DNA of 64,000 nt, taken from Rubrivivax sp. (lineage in GTDB: Bacteria > Pseudomonadota > Gammaproteobacteria > Burkholderiales > Burkholderiaceae_C). Made by a program: the position numbers and the translations under genes. A model generated the notes under the pieces. It searched no databases. It was not told the origin of the DNA and worked only from the letters and a program-made list of their open reading frames with translations. The stretch is from NCBI GenBank assembly GCA_020248915.1, contig JADCGP010000002.1, positions 1-64,000 on the forward strand, given 5' to 3'. Numbering within the stretch: the first letter of the stretch is position 1; each line of letters begins with the position of its first letter. Shown here one piece after another: positions 56,617 through 64,000 of the stretch.

Positions 56617-57941
56617 GTGCGGCCGCAGGCTCGTCCGACGACGCCCGATCGCGTTCGACGCGCGCCGTCGTGGCGGCGATCGATCGGATCGAGCGCGATG
56701 CTGCGCGGGCCTTCGTCTACCTGGAGCCCGCCGCTGCACGCGCCCAGGCCGTCCACATCGACGATGCGGCACCGCTGGCCGGTTGCGTGCTCGGCGTCAA
56801 GGACAACATCCACGTCGCGGGCATGCCGTGCACATCGGGCACCCCGGCGCTGAGGCGGTTCATCCCGCCGCGGGATGCCAGCGTCGTGGCCCGCCTGAGA
56901 TCCGCCGGTGCCGTGGTGTTGGGCAAGACCCAGATGCACGAGCTGGCCTATGGCGTGACCGGGATCCACCCCGCCTGGGGGACTCCGCGCAACTCGGCGG
57001 ATGCGGCCCTGGTGCCGGGCGGCAGCAGCAGCGGCAGCGCGGTCGCCGTGGCGCTGGGCCTGTGCGACGCTGCGCTGGGCACCGATGCCGGCGGCTCGCT
57101 CGCCATTCCCGCGGCCTTCAATGGCATCTGCAGCCTTCGGCCCACACAATGGCGTTACCCGCAGGACGGGCAACTGCCGATGGCGCCGAGCCGCGACACG
57201 ATCGGGCCGATGGCCCGATCGCTCGCGATGGTCGCCCACCTGGACGCCATCATCACCGCCGAGACCGCGCTTCCGTGGCCCGCTCGACCGCGGGTGGGCG
57301 TGGATCCGCAGGGCATCTCGGCCAGCGATGCACCCGAGGTCCGGCATCGCTTGCAGCAATGGCGGCAGCACGCTGAGGCAACAGGGGTCGAGGTCGTCAG
57401 CGTCGATCTCGACTTCGCCCTGAAGGCCGCCGAGCGGCACTCCTACGCGCACTGCGCCTACGAGAACTACTTCTGCCTCCTGGAGTACCTCGATCGCTAC
57501 GCGATCGATCTCAGCGTCGAGCAGCTCGCGGAGCAGATCGCCTCTCCCGACGTCAGGCAGGCCTTCGCGGACACGGTTCTGCGTGGCGCTGAGCGCGCGC
57601 CCAGCGAGGCGGCATACCTGCAGCACATGCGGCAACGGCGGCGCTGCATGCAACGCATGCGCGCGCTGCTGGCCGAGCGCGGGCTGCAGGCCCTGGCCTA
57701 CCCGACGACGGCGGGCTTCGCCCCCCGCATCGATGCGCTCGATGCCGCGCCTGACGCCGCTGACCAGGTCGTTCGGCGGGTCTACCGCAACGCGGACGCC
57801 ATCAGCCACCTGTCTATGCCGGTGGTCACCCTGCCCCTGCGGCCTTCGTCGGCCGGCCTGCCGATCAGCCTGAGCCTCGCCGGCCCCTGGGGCGAGGACC
57901 GACAGCTGCTGGCGCTCGCGCTGCGGCTGCAGCCGGCCTAG
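56613..57941 (+). CDS. Amidase (amidase-signature family)
   Basis: A 442-aa serine amidase with the Ser-cisSer-Lys triad: Lys63 in GVKDNIHVAG, the cis-Ser in VPGGSSSGSAVAVALG (about 138) and nucleophile Ser162 in GTDAGGSLAIPAAFNG. The usual Arg after the nucleophile is Ala. GTG 56613 overlaps the deiminase stop, so the two are coupled. An obvious role is to hydrolyse the carbamoyl product of the deiminase, analogous to N-carbamoylputrescine amidohydrolase but from an unrelated fold (inference). Confidence 0.88.
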   Translation: MSAAAGSSDDARSRSTRAVVAAIDRIERDAARAFVYLEPAAARAQAVHIDDAAPLAGCVLGVKDNIHVAGMPCTSGTPALRRFIPPRDASVVARLRSAGAVVLGKTQMHELAYGVTGIHPAWGTPRNSADAALVPGGSSSGSAVAVALGLCDAALGTDAGGSLAIPAAFNGICSLRPTQWRYPQDGQLPMAPSRDTIGPMARSLAMVAHLDAIITAETALPWPARPRVGVDPQGISASDAPEVRHRLQQWRQHAEATGVEVVSVDLDFALKAAERHSYAHCAYENYFCLLEYLDRYAIDLSVEQLAEQIASPDVRQAFADTVLRGAERAPSEAAYLQHMRQRRRCMQRMRALLAERGLQALAYPTTAGFAPRIDALDAAPDAADQVVRRVYRNADAISHLSMPVVTLPLRPSSAGLPISLSLAGPWGEDRQLLALALRLQPA

Positions 57942-58016
57942 GGGGTCGACGCGCGAGCACCGCCTGCACCCGACCAGCCCGCCCTTCTTCTCGGCCGCCA
58001 TCGACCAGGCCCTTCC

Positions 58017-58964
58017 ATGACCACGAAGAATCAGCCCCTGTCCGGCAACGAGATGCCTCGCTTCGGCGGCATCGCGACCATGATGCGCCTGCCTGCGGCG
58101 ACCTCGCCGCGCGGACTGGATGCGGCCTTCATCGGCATTCCGTTCGATGCCGGAACCTCGCATCGCAGCGGCACGCGCTTCGGCCCACGCCAGATCAGGG
58201 CCGAGTCCGCCCTGCTCCGGCCCTACAACATGGCCACCGGCGCAGCACCCTTCGACAGCCTGCAGGTCGCCGACCTCGGCGACGTCGCGATCAACACCTA
58301 CTCCATCGCAAGGTCGATGGACATCGTGAGCGCGTTCTACGCCGACGTGTTCACCGCCGGCTGCAGGCCCCTCACCCTGGGCGGCGACCACACCATCGCG
58401 CTGCCGATCCTGCGAGCGGCGGCACGGCACCACGGCCCGCTGGCCCTGGTGCACGTCGACGCGCACGCCGACGTCAACGACACCATGTTCGGCGAGACGC
58501 TCGCCCATGGCACGCCCTTTCGGCGCGCGGTGGAGGAGGGTCTGCTGCAGGGCACGAAGGTGTTCCAGATCGGACTGCGTGGCACCGGCTACGCGGCCGA
58601 CGACTTCGACTGGCCCCGGTCGCAGGGCTTCACGATCATTCCGGCGCACGAGATCTGGTACCGCTCCCTGGAGCCGCTGATGCAGCGCGTCAGGGACGTG
58701 ATCGGCGATACGCCCTGCTACTTGAGTTTCGACATCGACGGCATCGACCCGGCGTTTGCAGGCGGCACCGGCACGCCGGAAGTCGGGGGCCTCAGCGTGC
58801 CGCAGGCCCTGGAGGTCGTGCGCGGCTGCCGGGGGCTCAACCTGATCGGGACCGACCTCGTCGAGGTGTGCCCGTCCTACGACCCGGGCGGCAACACGGC
58901 GCTGCTGGGCGCGAACCTGCTCTACGAGATGCTCTGCGTGCTGCCCGGCGTGGTGCACCGATAG
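58017..58964 (+). CDS. Ureohydrolase, guanidinobutyrase/guanidinopropionase type
   Basis: A 315-aa binuclear manganese enzyme of the arginase/agmatinase superfamily that releases urea from a guanidino compound. All six metal ligands are present: His125 in GGDHT, Asp148, His150 and Asp152 in HVDAHADVND, Asp239 and Asp241 in SFDIDGIDPAFAGGTGTPE. LSGNEMPRFGGIATMMRLP and RPYNMATGAAPFDSLQVADLGDVAIN are strongly like GbuA/GpuA (4-guanidinobutyrase, 3-guanidinopropionase) rather than arginase or SpeB. It is 75 bp after the amidase and ends the tight operon. Confidence 0.92.
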   Translation: MTTKNQPLSGNEMPRFGGIATMMRLPAATSPRGLDAAFIGIPFDAGTSHRSGTRFGPRQIRAESALLRPYNMATGAAPFDSLQVADLGDVAINTYSIARSMDIVSAFYADVFTAGCRPLTLGGDHTIALPILRAAARHHGPLALVHVDAHADVNDTMFGETLAHGTPFRRAVEEGLLQGTKVFQIGLRGTGYAADDFDWPRSQGFTIIPAHEIWYRSLEPLMQRVRDVIGDTPCYLSFDIDGIDPAFAGGTGTPEVGGLSVPQALEVVRGCRGLNLIGTDLVEVCPSYDPGGNTALLGANLLYEMLCVLPGVVHR

Positions 58965-59088
58965 ATCCCGCTTCGGACCATTGAGCCAGGACCGAGGGCA
59001 GCGACGCCGTCGGCCTCCGCCCCGTCGGTCCTTCAGCCCGAGTAGCCGGAAGATGGAGAGATGGACGAGGCCGCCCGCGAAGTGGATG

Positions 59089-59353
59089 AGGGCCTGCAGC
59101 GCGGGGGCCGGTCCTGCAGGCGCGGCGGTCGCGCGCGCCCCGATGGTCTTCGGAGTCGACTGCGACCGCTGCGAGCGCCATCGCGACGTGGGCGGCATCT
59201 GGGACATCGAGATCCCGGCAACGCCGATGTGCGGCTCGGCGCACTTCATTTCCTCGATGCTGCGATCCGCCTTCCTCCTCCACCCGATGCACGCGGAGTG
59301 CGCCATCCGTCTGACGCGGCTGCAGGTGTTCGAGTCCATCAACACCTGTGCGT
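59089..59353 (+). pseudogene. N-terminal relic of a flavin-containing monooxygenase
   Basis: A plus-strand frame reads ACSAGAGPAGAAVARAP, then CERHRDVGGIWDIEIPATPM, then GSAHFISSMLRSAFLLHPMH and RLTRLQVFESI. These match the FAD-binding GxGxxG and the ERHxDVGGIWDxxNPGTPMYxSAHFISS signature of class B flavin monooxygenases. Only about 88 of some 450 residues remain; there is no start codon in place and the NADPH domain is gone. It lies in the 634-base gap between the ureohydrolase and SnoaL-like genes; the rest of that gap (58965-59088, 59354-59598) shows nothing I recognise. Confidence 0.7.
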
Positions 59354-59598
59354 ACGCCGTCGACCCCGACTGCGCGCTGCCAGGCACCCAACGTCGTCCC
59401 GACCCGAGCGGTAGGCTGAGGCAAGCCCGTTGCCTCTCAGTGCGTTCCGCACCTGGGTCTCGTGCAGGCGTACCCCGCGGCAGAGCGCACCGCCGCTGCA
59501 GGCCCTGGCGCCGGTTCGCCCACCCCTTTCCCGCACGCGCCCGACTGCCGCGACCTTGCGGTCAGATCCCCGTCCCGCCATCGAAAGGAGATGCTTCC

Positions 59599-60018
59599 AT
59601 GAACCTGGTCTGTCTGTCTGCGCCCCTGGAGCGGAGCGCCATCGCGAAGTGCGGATCGAAGGCACTTGCCGTCTTCGATCTCTACCGCTCCGTCTTCGAG
59701 CTTCGCGACTTGAGTTCGATCGACCGGCATGTCGCTGCGGGCTATGTGTCGCACACCGCGATGGCGGAGCGGAGCCGGGACAGCCTGCGCGAACACTTCG
59801 GCCAGATGCTCGAGTTGTCCTCGGCGATCAGGATCGAGACTCACTTTGCGATCGAGCAGGATGATTGCGCCATGGTTCTCCATAGCTTCAGGTGCACTCT
59901 CGCCGACGGTTCCGAGTTCGGAGTTCGTACCGCCGACTGCTTCCGCTTCCAGGACGGCCTGATCGCAGAGCATTGGGATGCGGTCATGACCTCCTCGTTC
60001 GGCCTCCCTACCGCCTGA
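59599..60018 (+). CDS. SnoaL-like / NTF2-fold protein
   Basis: A 139-aa small protein with the NTF2-like alpha+beta cone fold pattern: ALAVFDLYRSVFELRDLSSIDRHVAAGYVSHTAMAERSRDSLREHFGQML, then CAMVLHSFRCTLADGSEFGVRTADCFRFQDGLIAEHWDAVM, which is the SnoaL/polyketide-cyclase-like closing motif. AAGGAG nine bases before ATG 59599 fixes the start. Function is unknown; such proteins act as hydratases, isomerases or scavengers in catabolic clusters. It is followed by the MipA gene about 110 bp later. Confidence 0.82.
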   Translation: MNLVCLSAPLERSAIAKCGSKALAVFDLYRSVFELRDLSSIDRHVAAGYVSHTAMAERSRDSLREHFGQMLELSSAIRIETHFAIEQDDCAMVLHSFRCTLADGSEFGVRTADCFRFQDGLIAEHWDAVMTSSFGLPTA

Positions 60019-60129
60019 CCCGGTGCTGTCATGGTCGGTCCGAACGGTGGGGTCGCGGTGGCTACCGGCGCGGCAGCGGGCGTCGCCGAGGCCACGGGTC
60101 GGCACGCGATGAGCAAGGGGGGAACGTTG

Positions 60130-60978
60130 ATGTCGAAGCGCCTCGCGGCGCTCGGCCTGGCTGCGCTCGCCTTCGCTGGCGCGCCGGCCCTCGCCGCGGC
60201 ACCCGAAGCCCGCCCTTGGAGGCTGGAGCTGGGCACCGGGTTGAGCTGGCAAGCGGACTACAGCGGAGCCGGCACGGCCAGGGTGCGGGCACCCATCTGG
60301 GTAAGCGGCGAATGGCGCTCCGACCGCTGGGGTCGCTTCGAACTCGACAGCGGGGCTGTGGGTCTGGGCCCGCTCGGCCCGCAGCTGCGATGGAGTCTGG
60401 GCGACGTCGACGCCTGGGGCGCAGGGGCGATGCTGGGCTACCGGTACGGGCGGCGCGACCGTGAACCGGCGCTGCTCGGCGACGACGGCAGCAGCCGGCT
60501 GCGCGGTCTGGGTCGCGTCCGGGCGACCGTCGATGCAGGCGTGCAGGGCTGGATCACGGTGTTCGGCGTGCCGATGTTTGCGCAGCTGTCGACGCCGGTC
60601 GAGCAAGGCCGCGGTGACCTCGGCCAGAGCGCGCAGGGCACGGTCGGTCTGCTTGGTCTGCTGCTGCCGCTCGAGCCGGCGCCAGGCATCGCGGTGACGC
60701 TGCTGCCGACCGTGATGTGGGCCGACGGCCGGCAGATGCGGGCCTTCTATGGCATCTCGCCCGCGCAGGGCGCCGCAAGCGGCTACGCGGTCTACCGGCC
60801 CAGTGCAGGTTGGCAGAGCGCCGCCCTCGAGGTCAGCGTCGAGGCGAAGCTGACCGGTCCATGGCACTTCGTAGCCGACATCGCCTACCGACGCCTGCTC
60901 GGACCCGCTTCTGGCAGCCCACTCGTCGAGAGCAAGGGGGCGTGGATCAGCCTGGTGGGCGTCGCGTTTCGCTTCTGA
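60130..60978 (+). CDS. MipA/OmpV family outer-membrane protein
   Basis: A 282-aa exported beta-barrel. ATG 60130 follows a G-rich ribosome-binding site and opens a signal peptide (LAALGLAALAFAGAPALAAAP). The mature part has the OmpV pattern: WRLELGTGLSWQADYSG, PIWVSGEWRSDRWGRFELDSGAVG, GAGAMLGYRYGRRDREPALLG and the C-terminal GAWISLVGVAFRF ending in Phe. Starts further upstream (60031, 60109) would precede the signal peptide. In the guanidino region it may be a second outer-membrane channel. Confidence 0.85.
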   Translation: MSKRLAALGLAALAFAGAPALAAAPEARPWRLELGTGLSWQADYSGAGTARVRAPIWVSGEWRSDRWGRFELDSGAVGLGPLGPQLRWSLGDVDAWGAGAMLGYRYGRRDREPALLGDDGSSRLRGLGRVRATVDAGVQGWITVFGVPMFAQLSTPVEQGRGDLGQSAQGTVGLLGLLLPLEPAPGIAVTLLPTVMWADGRQMRAFYGISPAQGAASGYAVYRPSAGWQSAALEVSVEAKLTGPWHFVADIAYRRLLGPASGSPLVESKGAWISLVGVAFRF

Positions 60979-61276
60979 GGACAGCGGAGCGCTTGGCGGT
61001 GCGGCTCCCTGCGCCTAAGCTTCCGGCCCCGGCGCGGCGCGGCGCGCCCGCCCGCTCCCACACATGCCCCCCGTAAGGCCCCATGGCCGCCTCATCGAAG
61101 ACCCGCCACAGCCCCCCGTCTCGCAGGGGCCTGTCCGTGCCGCGCCCGCCTATGGCAAGGAAGGCCGCCCAGGCCGCGCCGGGGCGCCCCGCACACGCCG
61201 CACCGAAGTCGCCCCCGGGCCGCCGGCGCAGCTGCCCCGGCAATCGCACGCCGCGCCGCACCCCGAGCGCCGCGCC

Positions 61277-61973
61277 GCCGGCAAGGCGCTGCGCGAGCGC
61301 GTGCCGCGCGACGCGCTCGCGCGCTGGCAGCCGGACGCGCGGCGCGGCGTCGGTGATGGCGCACGACCGTCCTTCGCCCCGTCGGCCGGCCTGCAGGTCG
61401 TGGCCTGCGGCGACTGCCACCTGCTGAACTTCGGCGGCCTCGCCACGCCGGAGCGGCGGCTCGCGTTCGACATCAACGACTTCGACGAGGTGTCGGTGGC
61501 GCCCTGGGAATGGGACGTGGCGCGGCTCGCCGCGAGCTTCGTCATCGCCGGGCGCGCCAACGGCTTCGACGCGCCCGACTGCCGCGAGGCAGCCCGGGCC
61601 GCGGCGCGCAGCTACCGCGGGCACATGGCGCGCTACGCCGATCTGCCGGTGCTCGAGGCCTACTACGAGACCATCGACCTGAAGCGGCTCGTGCTCGCCG
61701 GAGCCGACGAGGAGATGAGGCGCCACAACCTGAAGCGCATCCGCAAGGCCCAGCAGGAGTCGGCGCACCTGAAGGAGTACACCAAGCTCACCGTGGAGTC
61801 CGGCGGCCAGCCCCGCATCCGCGACGAGCCGCCGCTGGTCTTCCACGACACCGACATGGAGCGCCAGGCCGGCTACCGCGCGATGGTCGAGGCCATGCTG
61901 GCGCAGCACGTGGCCACGCTGCCGCCCGAGCGCCGGCTGCTGGTGGAGCGCTACCGGCTGGCCGACCTGCGTG
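61277..61973 (+). pseudogene. Decayed DUF2252 protein gene
   Basis: A continuous frame preserves parts of a DUF2252 protein: GKALRERVPRDALARWQPDARR, then VVACGDCHLLNFGGLATPERRLAFDINDFDE, APWEWDVARLAASFVIAGRANGF, and HLKEYTKLTVESGG ... LPPERRLLVERYRLADL. About 45-50 residues expected between the first two blocks, including the RYGRM..SPFAFYRGAA segment, are missing. After RYRLADL the similarity stops, so the C-terminal half is absent too. The frame runs on into the M81 gene. Neither a proper start nor end exists. The kinase-like active site cannot form, so I call it a relic. Confidence 0.68.
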
Positions 61974-62118
61974 CCCGCGGACGGGCGTCGGCCGTGGTGA
62001 TCAGTCCGCCGCGATGGCCTGTGCCGGAACGGCGACCGAAGCCCCCGCGCCAGGCCTTGCCCTCGGCCCGCGGACTGCCTATGCTCCGCCCCCCTTCCCC
62101 CGACCCGGCCGCCCACCG

Positions 62119-63600
62119 ATGCCCACCCGGATCTACACCGCCTGCCTCGGCACCGAGACCAACTCGTTCTCGCCCATCCCCACCGGGCTCGACCTGTTCC
62201 GGCGCACGATGCTCGTGCGCGGCGGACAGCACGGCGACAAGCCCAACGTCTTCGGGCTGCCGCTGATCGTGTGGCGCGAGCGCGCCCGCGCGCTCGGCTG
62301 GGACGTGGCCGAGGGCCTGGCTGCCTTCGCCGCGCCCGCCGGCAACACCACGCGGGCCACGTTCGAGTCGCTGCGCGACGAGATCCTGGACGGGCTGCGC
62401 GCCGCGATGCCGGTGGACGCGGTGCTGCTCAACCTGCACGGCGCGATGATCGCCGACGGCTACCCCGACGCCGAGGGCGACCTGCTCGCCCGCGTGCGGG
62501 CCCTCGTCGGGCCCGACGTGTTCGTGGGCGCCGAGCTCGACCTGCACTGCCACCTCACCGAGCAGAAGGTGGCCGCGGCCGACGCCATCGTCATCTACAA
62601 GCAGTACCCGCACGTCGACGTCACCGAGCGCGCCGAGGAGCTGTTCCGCATCGCGGTCGACGCGCTCGCGGGCCGCACCCGGCCGGTGATGGCGCTGCAC
62701 GACTGCCGCATCCTCGGCATCTTCCCCACCACGCGCGAGCCGCTGAGCGGCTTCGTGCGGCGGATGCAGGCGCTCGAGGGGCACGACGGCATCCTGTCGG
62801 TGTCGCTCGGCCACGGCTTCCCGTGGGGCGACACGCCCGAGGTCGGCATGCGCGTGTTGGTGGTGGCCGACGCCGACCGCGCACGGGCGCAGGCGCTGGC
62901 CGGCCGGCTCGGCCGCGAGCTGTGGGACCTGCGCGCCGACCTCGCGCCGCCCTTTGCCAGCGTCGACCAGGCGCTGGCAAGGCTGCGCGGGCACCGCGGC
63001 GCCCGGCCGCTGGTGCTGGCCGACACGGCCGACAACCCGGGCGTCGGCGCGGCCGGCGACTCCACCTTCGTGCTGCGCCGGCTGCTGGAGGAGCGCCTGG
63101 GCGGCGTGGCCATCGCGCCGTTCTGGGACCCGCAGGCCACGCTGTCGGCGCTGGAGGCCGGCCCCGGCGCGCGGCTCGCGCTGCGCATCGGCGGCAAGCT
63201 CGGGCCCGCCTCCGGCGACCCGGTCGACGCGCAGGTCACCGTGATGGGCCTGGCGCACGACGCCTGGCAGCGCTTCGGCCAGGCCGACGCGCCGCTGGGC
63301 AACCTGGCCTGGCTGCGCATCGGCGAGCACGAGCACGACGCCGTCGACATCGTCGTCAACGACCACCGCACCCAGGGCTTCTCGCCCGAGTGCTTCACCG
63401 CGGCCGGCCTCGACATCGCCCGCTGCCGCGGCCTGGTCGTCAAGTCCACCCAGCACTTCCACGCCGGCTTCCTGCCGGTGGCCGACGACATCGTCTACGT
63501 CGCCGCCCCCGGCACGGGCTCGATGGACATGCGGGCGCTGGCCTACACGCAGGTGAGCCGGCCGCTGTGGCCGCGGGTGGACGATCCGCACGCGGGTTGA
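62119..63600 (+). CDS. M81 family metallopeptidase (MlrC-like)
   Basis: A 493-aa zinc-dependent protein of the MlrC family, named after microcystinase C; most members act on unknown small peptides or amides. RIYTACLGTETNSFSPIPTGLDLF is the family N-terminus. Metal-ligand candidates are in LLNLHGAMIADGYPDAEGDLL and GAELDLHCHLTEQKV, and YKQYPHVDVTERAEELF follows. The C-terminal domain has LADTADNPGVGAAGDSTFVLRRLLEE and VVNDHRTQGFSPECF, then VKSTQHFHAGFLPVADDIVYVAAPGTGSMD. Length and motifs are complete. ATG 62119 begins the conserved part. It may have no link with the upstream operon. Confidence 0.9.
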   Translation: MPTRIYTACLGTETNSFSPIPTGLDLFRRTMLVRGGQHGDKPNVFGLPLIVWRERARALGWDVAEGLAAFAAPAGNTTRATFESLRDEILDGLRAAMPVDAVLLNLHGAMIADGYPDAEGDLLARVRALVGPDVFVGAELDLHCHLTEQKVAAADAIVIYKQYPHVDVTERAEELFRIAVDALAGRTRPVMALHDCRILGIFPTTREPLSGFVRRMQALEGHDGILSVSLGHGFPWGDTPEVGMRVLVVADADRARAQALAGRLGRELWDLRADLAPPFASVDQALARLRGHRGARPLVLADTADNPGVGAAGDSTFVLRRLLEERLGGVAIAPFWDPQATLSALEAGPGARLALRIGGKLGPASGDPVDAQVTVMGLAHDAWQRFGQADAPLGNLAWLRIGEHEHDAVDIVVNDHRTQGFSPECFTAAGLDIARCRGLVVKSTQHFHAGFLPVADDIVYVAAPGTGSMDMRALAYTQVSRPLWPRVDDPHAG

Positions 63601-64000
63601 GCCGGGCACCGGGCTGGCATCTCGAGCCTGGGCGGACCGTCTCGCCGTCCTGCTCCGGGAGGCTCCGTCGAATTGAGCACCTTGGTTCGCTGCAAGGACG
63701 ACAGGCGTCAACTGCGCTGGGGCGCCGCAGGCACGGCGCCGGAGTGCACGGCGAAGTCGCCAAGCCAATGTCAGGTCGATCCGGCCCGGCGGAGGGATGT
63801 CACAGCGCTTGACACCGATCCGTGATCGATCGCTCCGCACAGCGCACCGCTTGCACCGCGCAGCGCTACCTGCACCCCTGAGGGAGGCAGCGCCAGGCGG
63901 CTCTTCCCGCTCGGGCGCGCCACCCCAGGGCGTGTGGCCCCGACTGGTCGAGGATCTCTTCTAATTCTGCGCCTGAAGCGACGCAGTTGCTACGAGGCGC
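63601..64000. other. Gene-free end of window
   Basis: These 400 bases hold no frame I can support. TTGACA occurs at about 63810 on the plus strand but without a -10 partner, next to the short palindrome ATCGATCG-like sequence around 63820. GC content seems slightly lower towards the end. The stretch may be the upstream region of a gene beyond the window. Confidence 0.45.

Noticed and set aside
55525..58964. Standard agmatine degradation (aguA-aguB plus speB)
   Set aside because: The amidase is of the amidase-signature family, not the nitrilase-fold AguB, and the ureohydrolase is GbuA/GpuA-like rather than SpeB, so the plain agmatine pathway does not fit.
58965..59598. A full gene between the ureohydrolase and SnoaL-like genes
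   Set aside because: The open frame exists, but only about 88 codons resemble a known family and the rest is Arg-rich without motif, so only the monooxygenase relic is reported.
63806..63830. Promoter at TTGACA near the window end
   Set aside because: No -10 match lies 16-18 bp downstream and no gene follows within the window.

Overview
The window is very GC-rich, densely packed chromosomal DNA with long runs of overlapping genes. The gene order glmS / Lrp regulator and xerC - DUF484 - dapF - two LpxL-type acyltransferases - divergent metK, the SAH riboswitch on ahcY, the second infA and the box genes for aerobic benzoyl-CoA degradation all point to a betaproteobacterium of the order Burkholderiales, probably near the Rubrivivax/Leptothrix/Sphaerotilaceae group. 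That placement is inference from synteny and family content. I see no rRNA, tRNA, CRISPR array, intact insertion sequence or prophage.

Layout. 1-9.3 kb is housekeeping: partial glmS, an Lrp/AsnC regulator, rlmI, a WYL regulator, a VOC protein, xerC, a DUF484 protein, dapF and two lipid A-type acyltransferases. 9.3-24 kb holds the activated-methyl cycle (metK, ahcY behind a SAH riboswitch, metF). Between metK and ahcY lie a phosphonate-type ABC importer (phnDCEE), a YcaQ-like protein, two proteins of unknown function, an MFS carrier, a HAD phosphatase and a polyphosphate kinase 2 with an FNR-type palindrome. 24-34.7 kb is a box operon: boxC-boxB-boxA followed by enoyl-CoA hydratase, 3-hydroxyacyl-CoA dehydrogenase, a MaoC protein and 3-oxoadipyl-CoA thiolase, controlled by a BoxR-type repressor with a divergent hydrolase. 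Three copies of a 16-bp motif sit on the three promoters. 34.7-36.1 kb is a small cold-shock/translation group (RRM protein, IF-1, an 80-residue protein) behind a leader of about 320 nt. 36.2-39.5 kb encodes a single-chain biotin carboxylase (BC-BCCP-CT). 40-45.6 kb is a TonB receptor with an ABC-2 transporter of two DUF3526 permeases. 45.6-47.7 kb has a frameshifted glutathione S-transferase and a class III CoA-transferase.

47.8-61 kb is the most unusual part. A flavin amine oxidase faces a tightly coupled nine-gene operon: a Rieske-oxygenase homologue that has lost three of the four [2Fe-2S] ligands but keeps the mononuclear iron triad, an alpha/beta hydrolase, a TetR regulator, an MFS carrier, a DUF2147 protein, an outer-membrane barrel, an agmatine-deiminase-family enzyme, an amidase and a guanidinobutyrase-type ureohydrolase. 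I read it as an undescribed uptake-and-degradation pathway for a guanidino or amine compound. It is followed by the N-terminal relic of a flavin-containing monooxygenase, a SnoaL-like protein and a MipA-type porin. The window closes with a decayed DUF2252 gene, an M81 (MlrC-type) metallopeptidase and 400 bases in which I see no gene.
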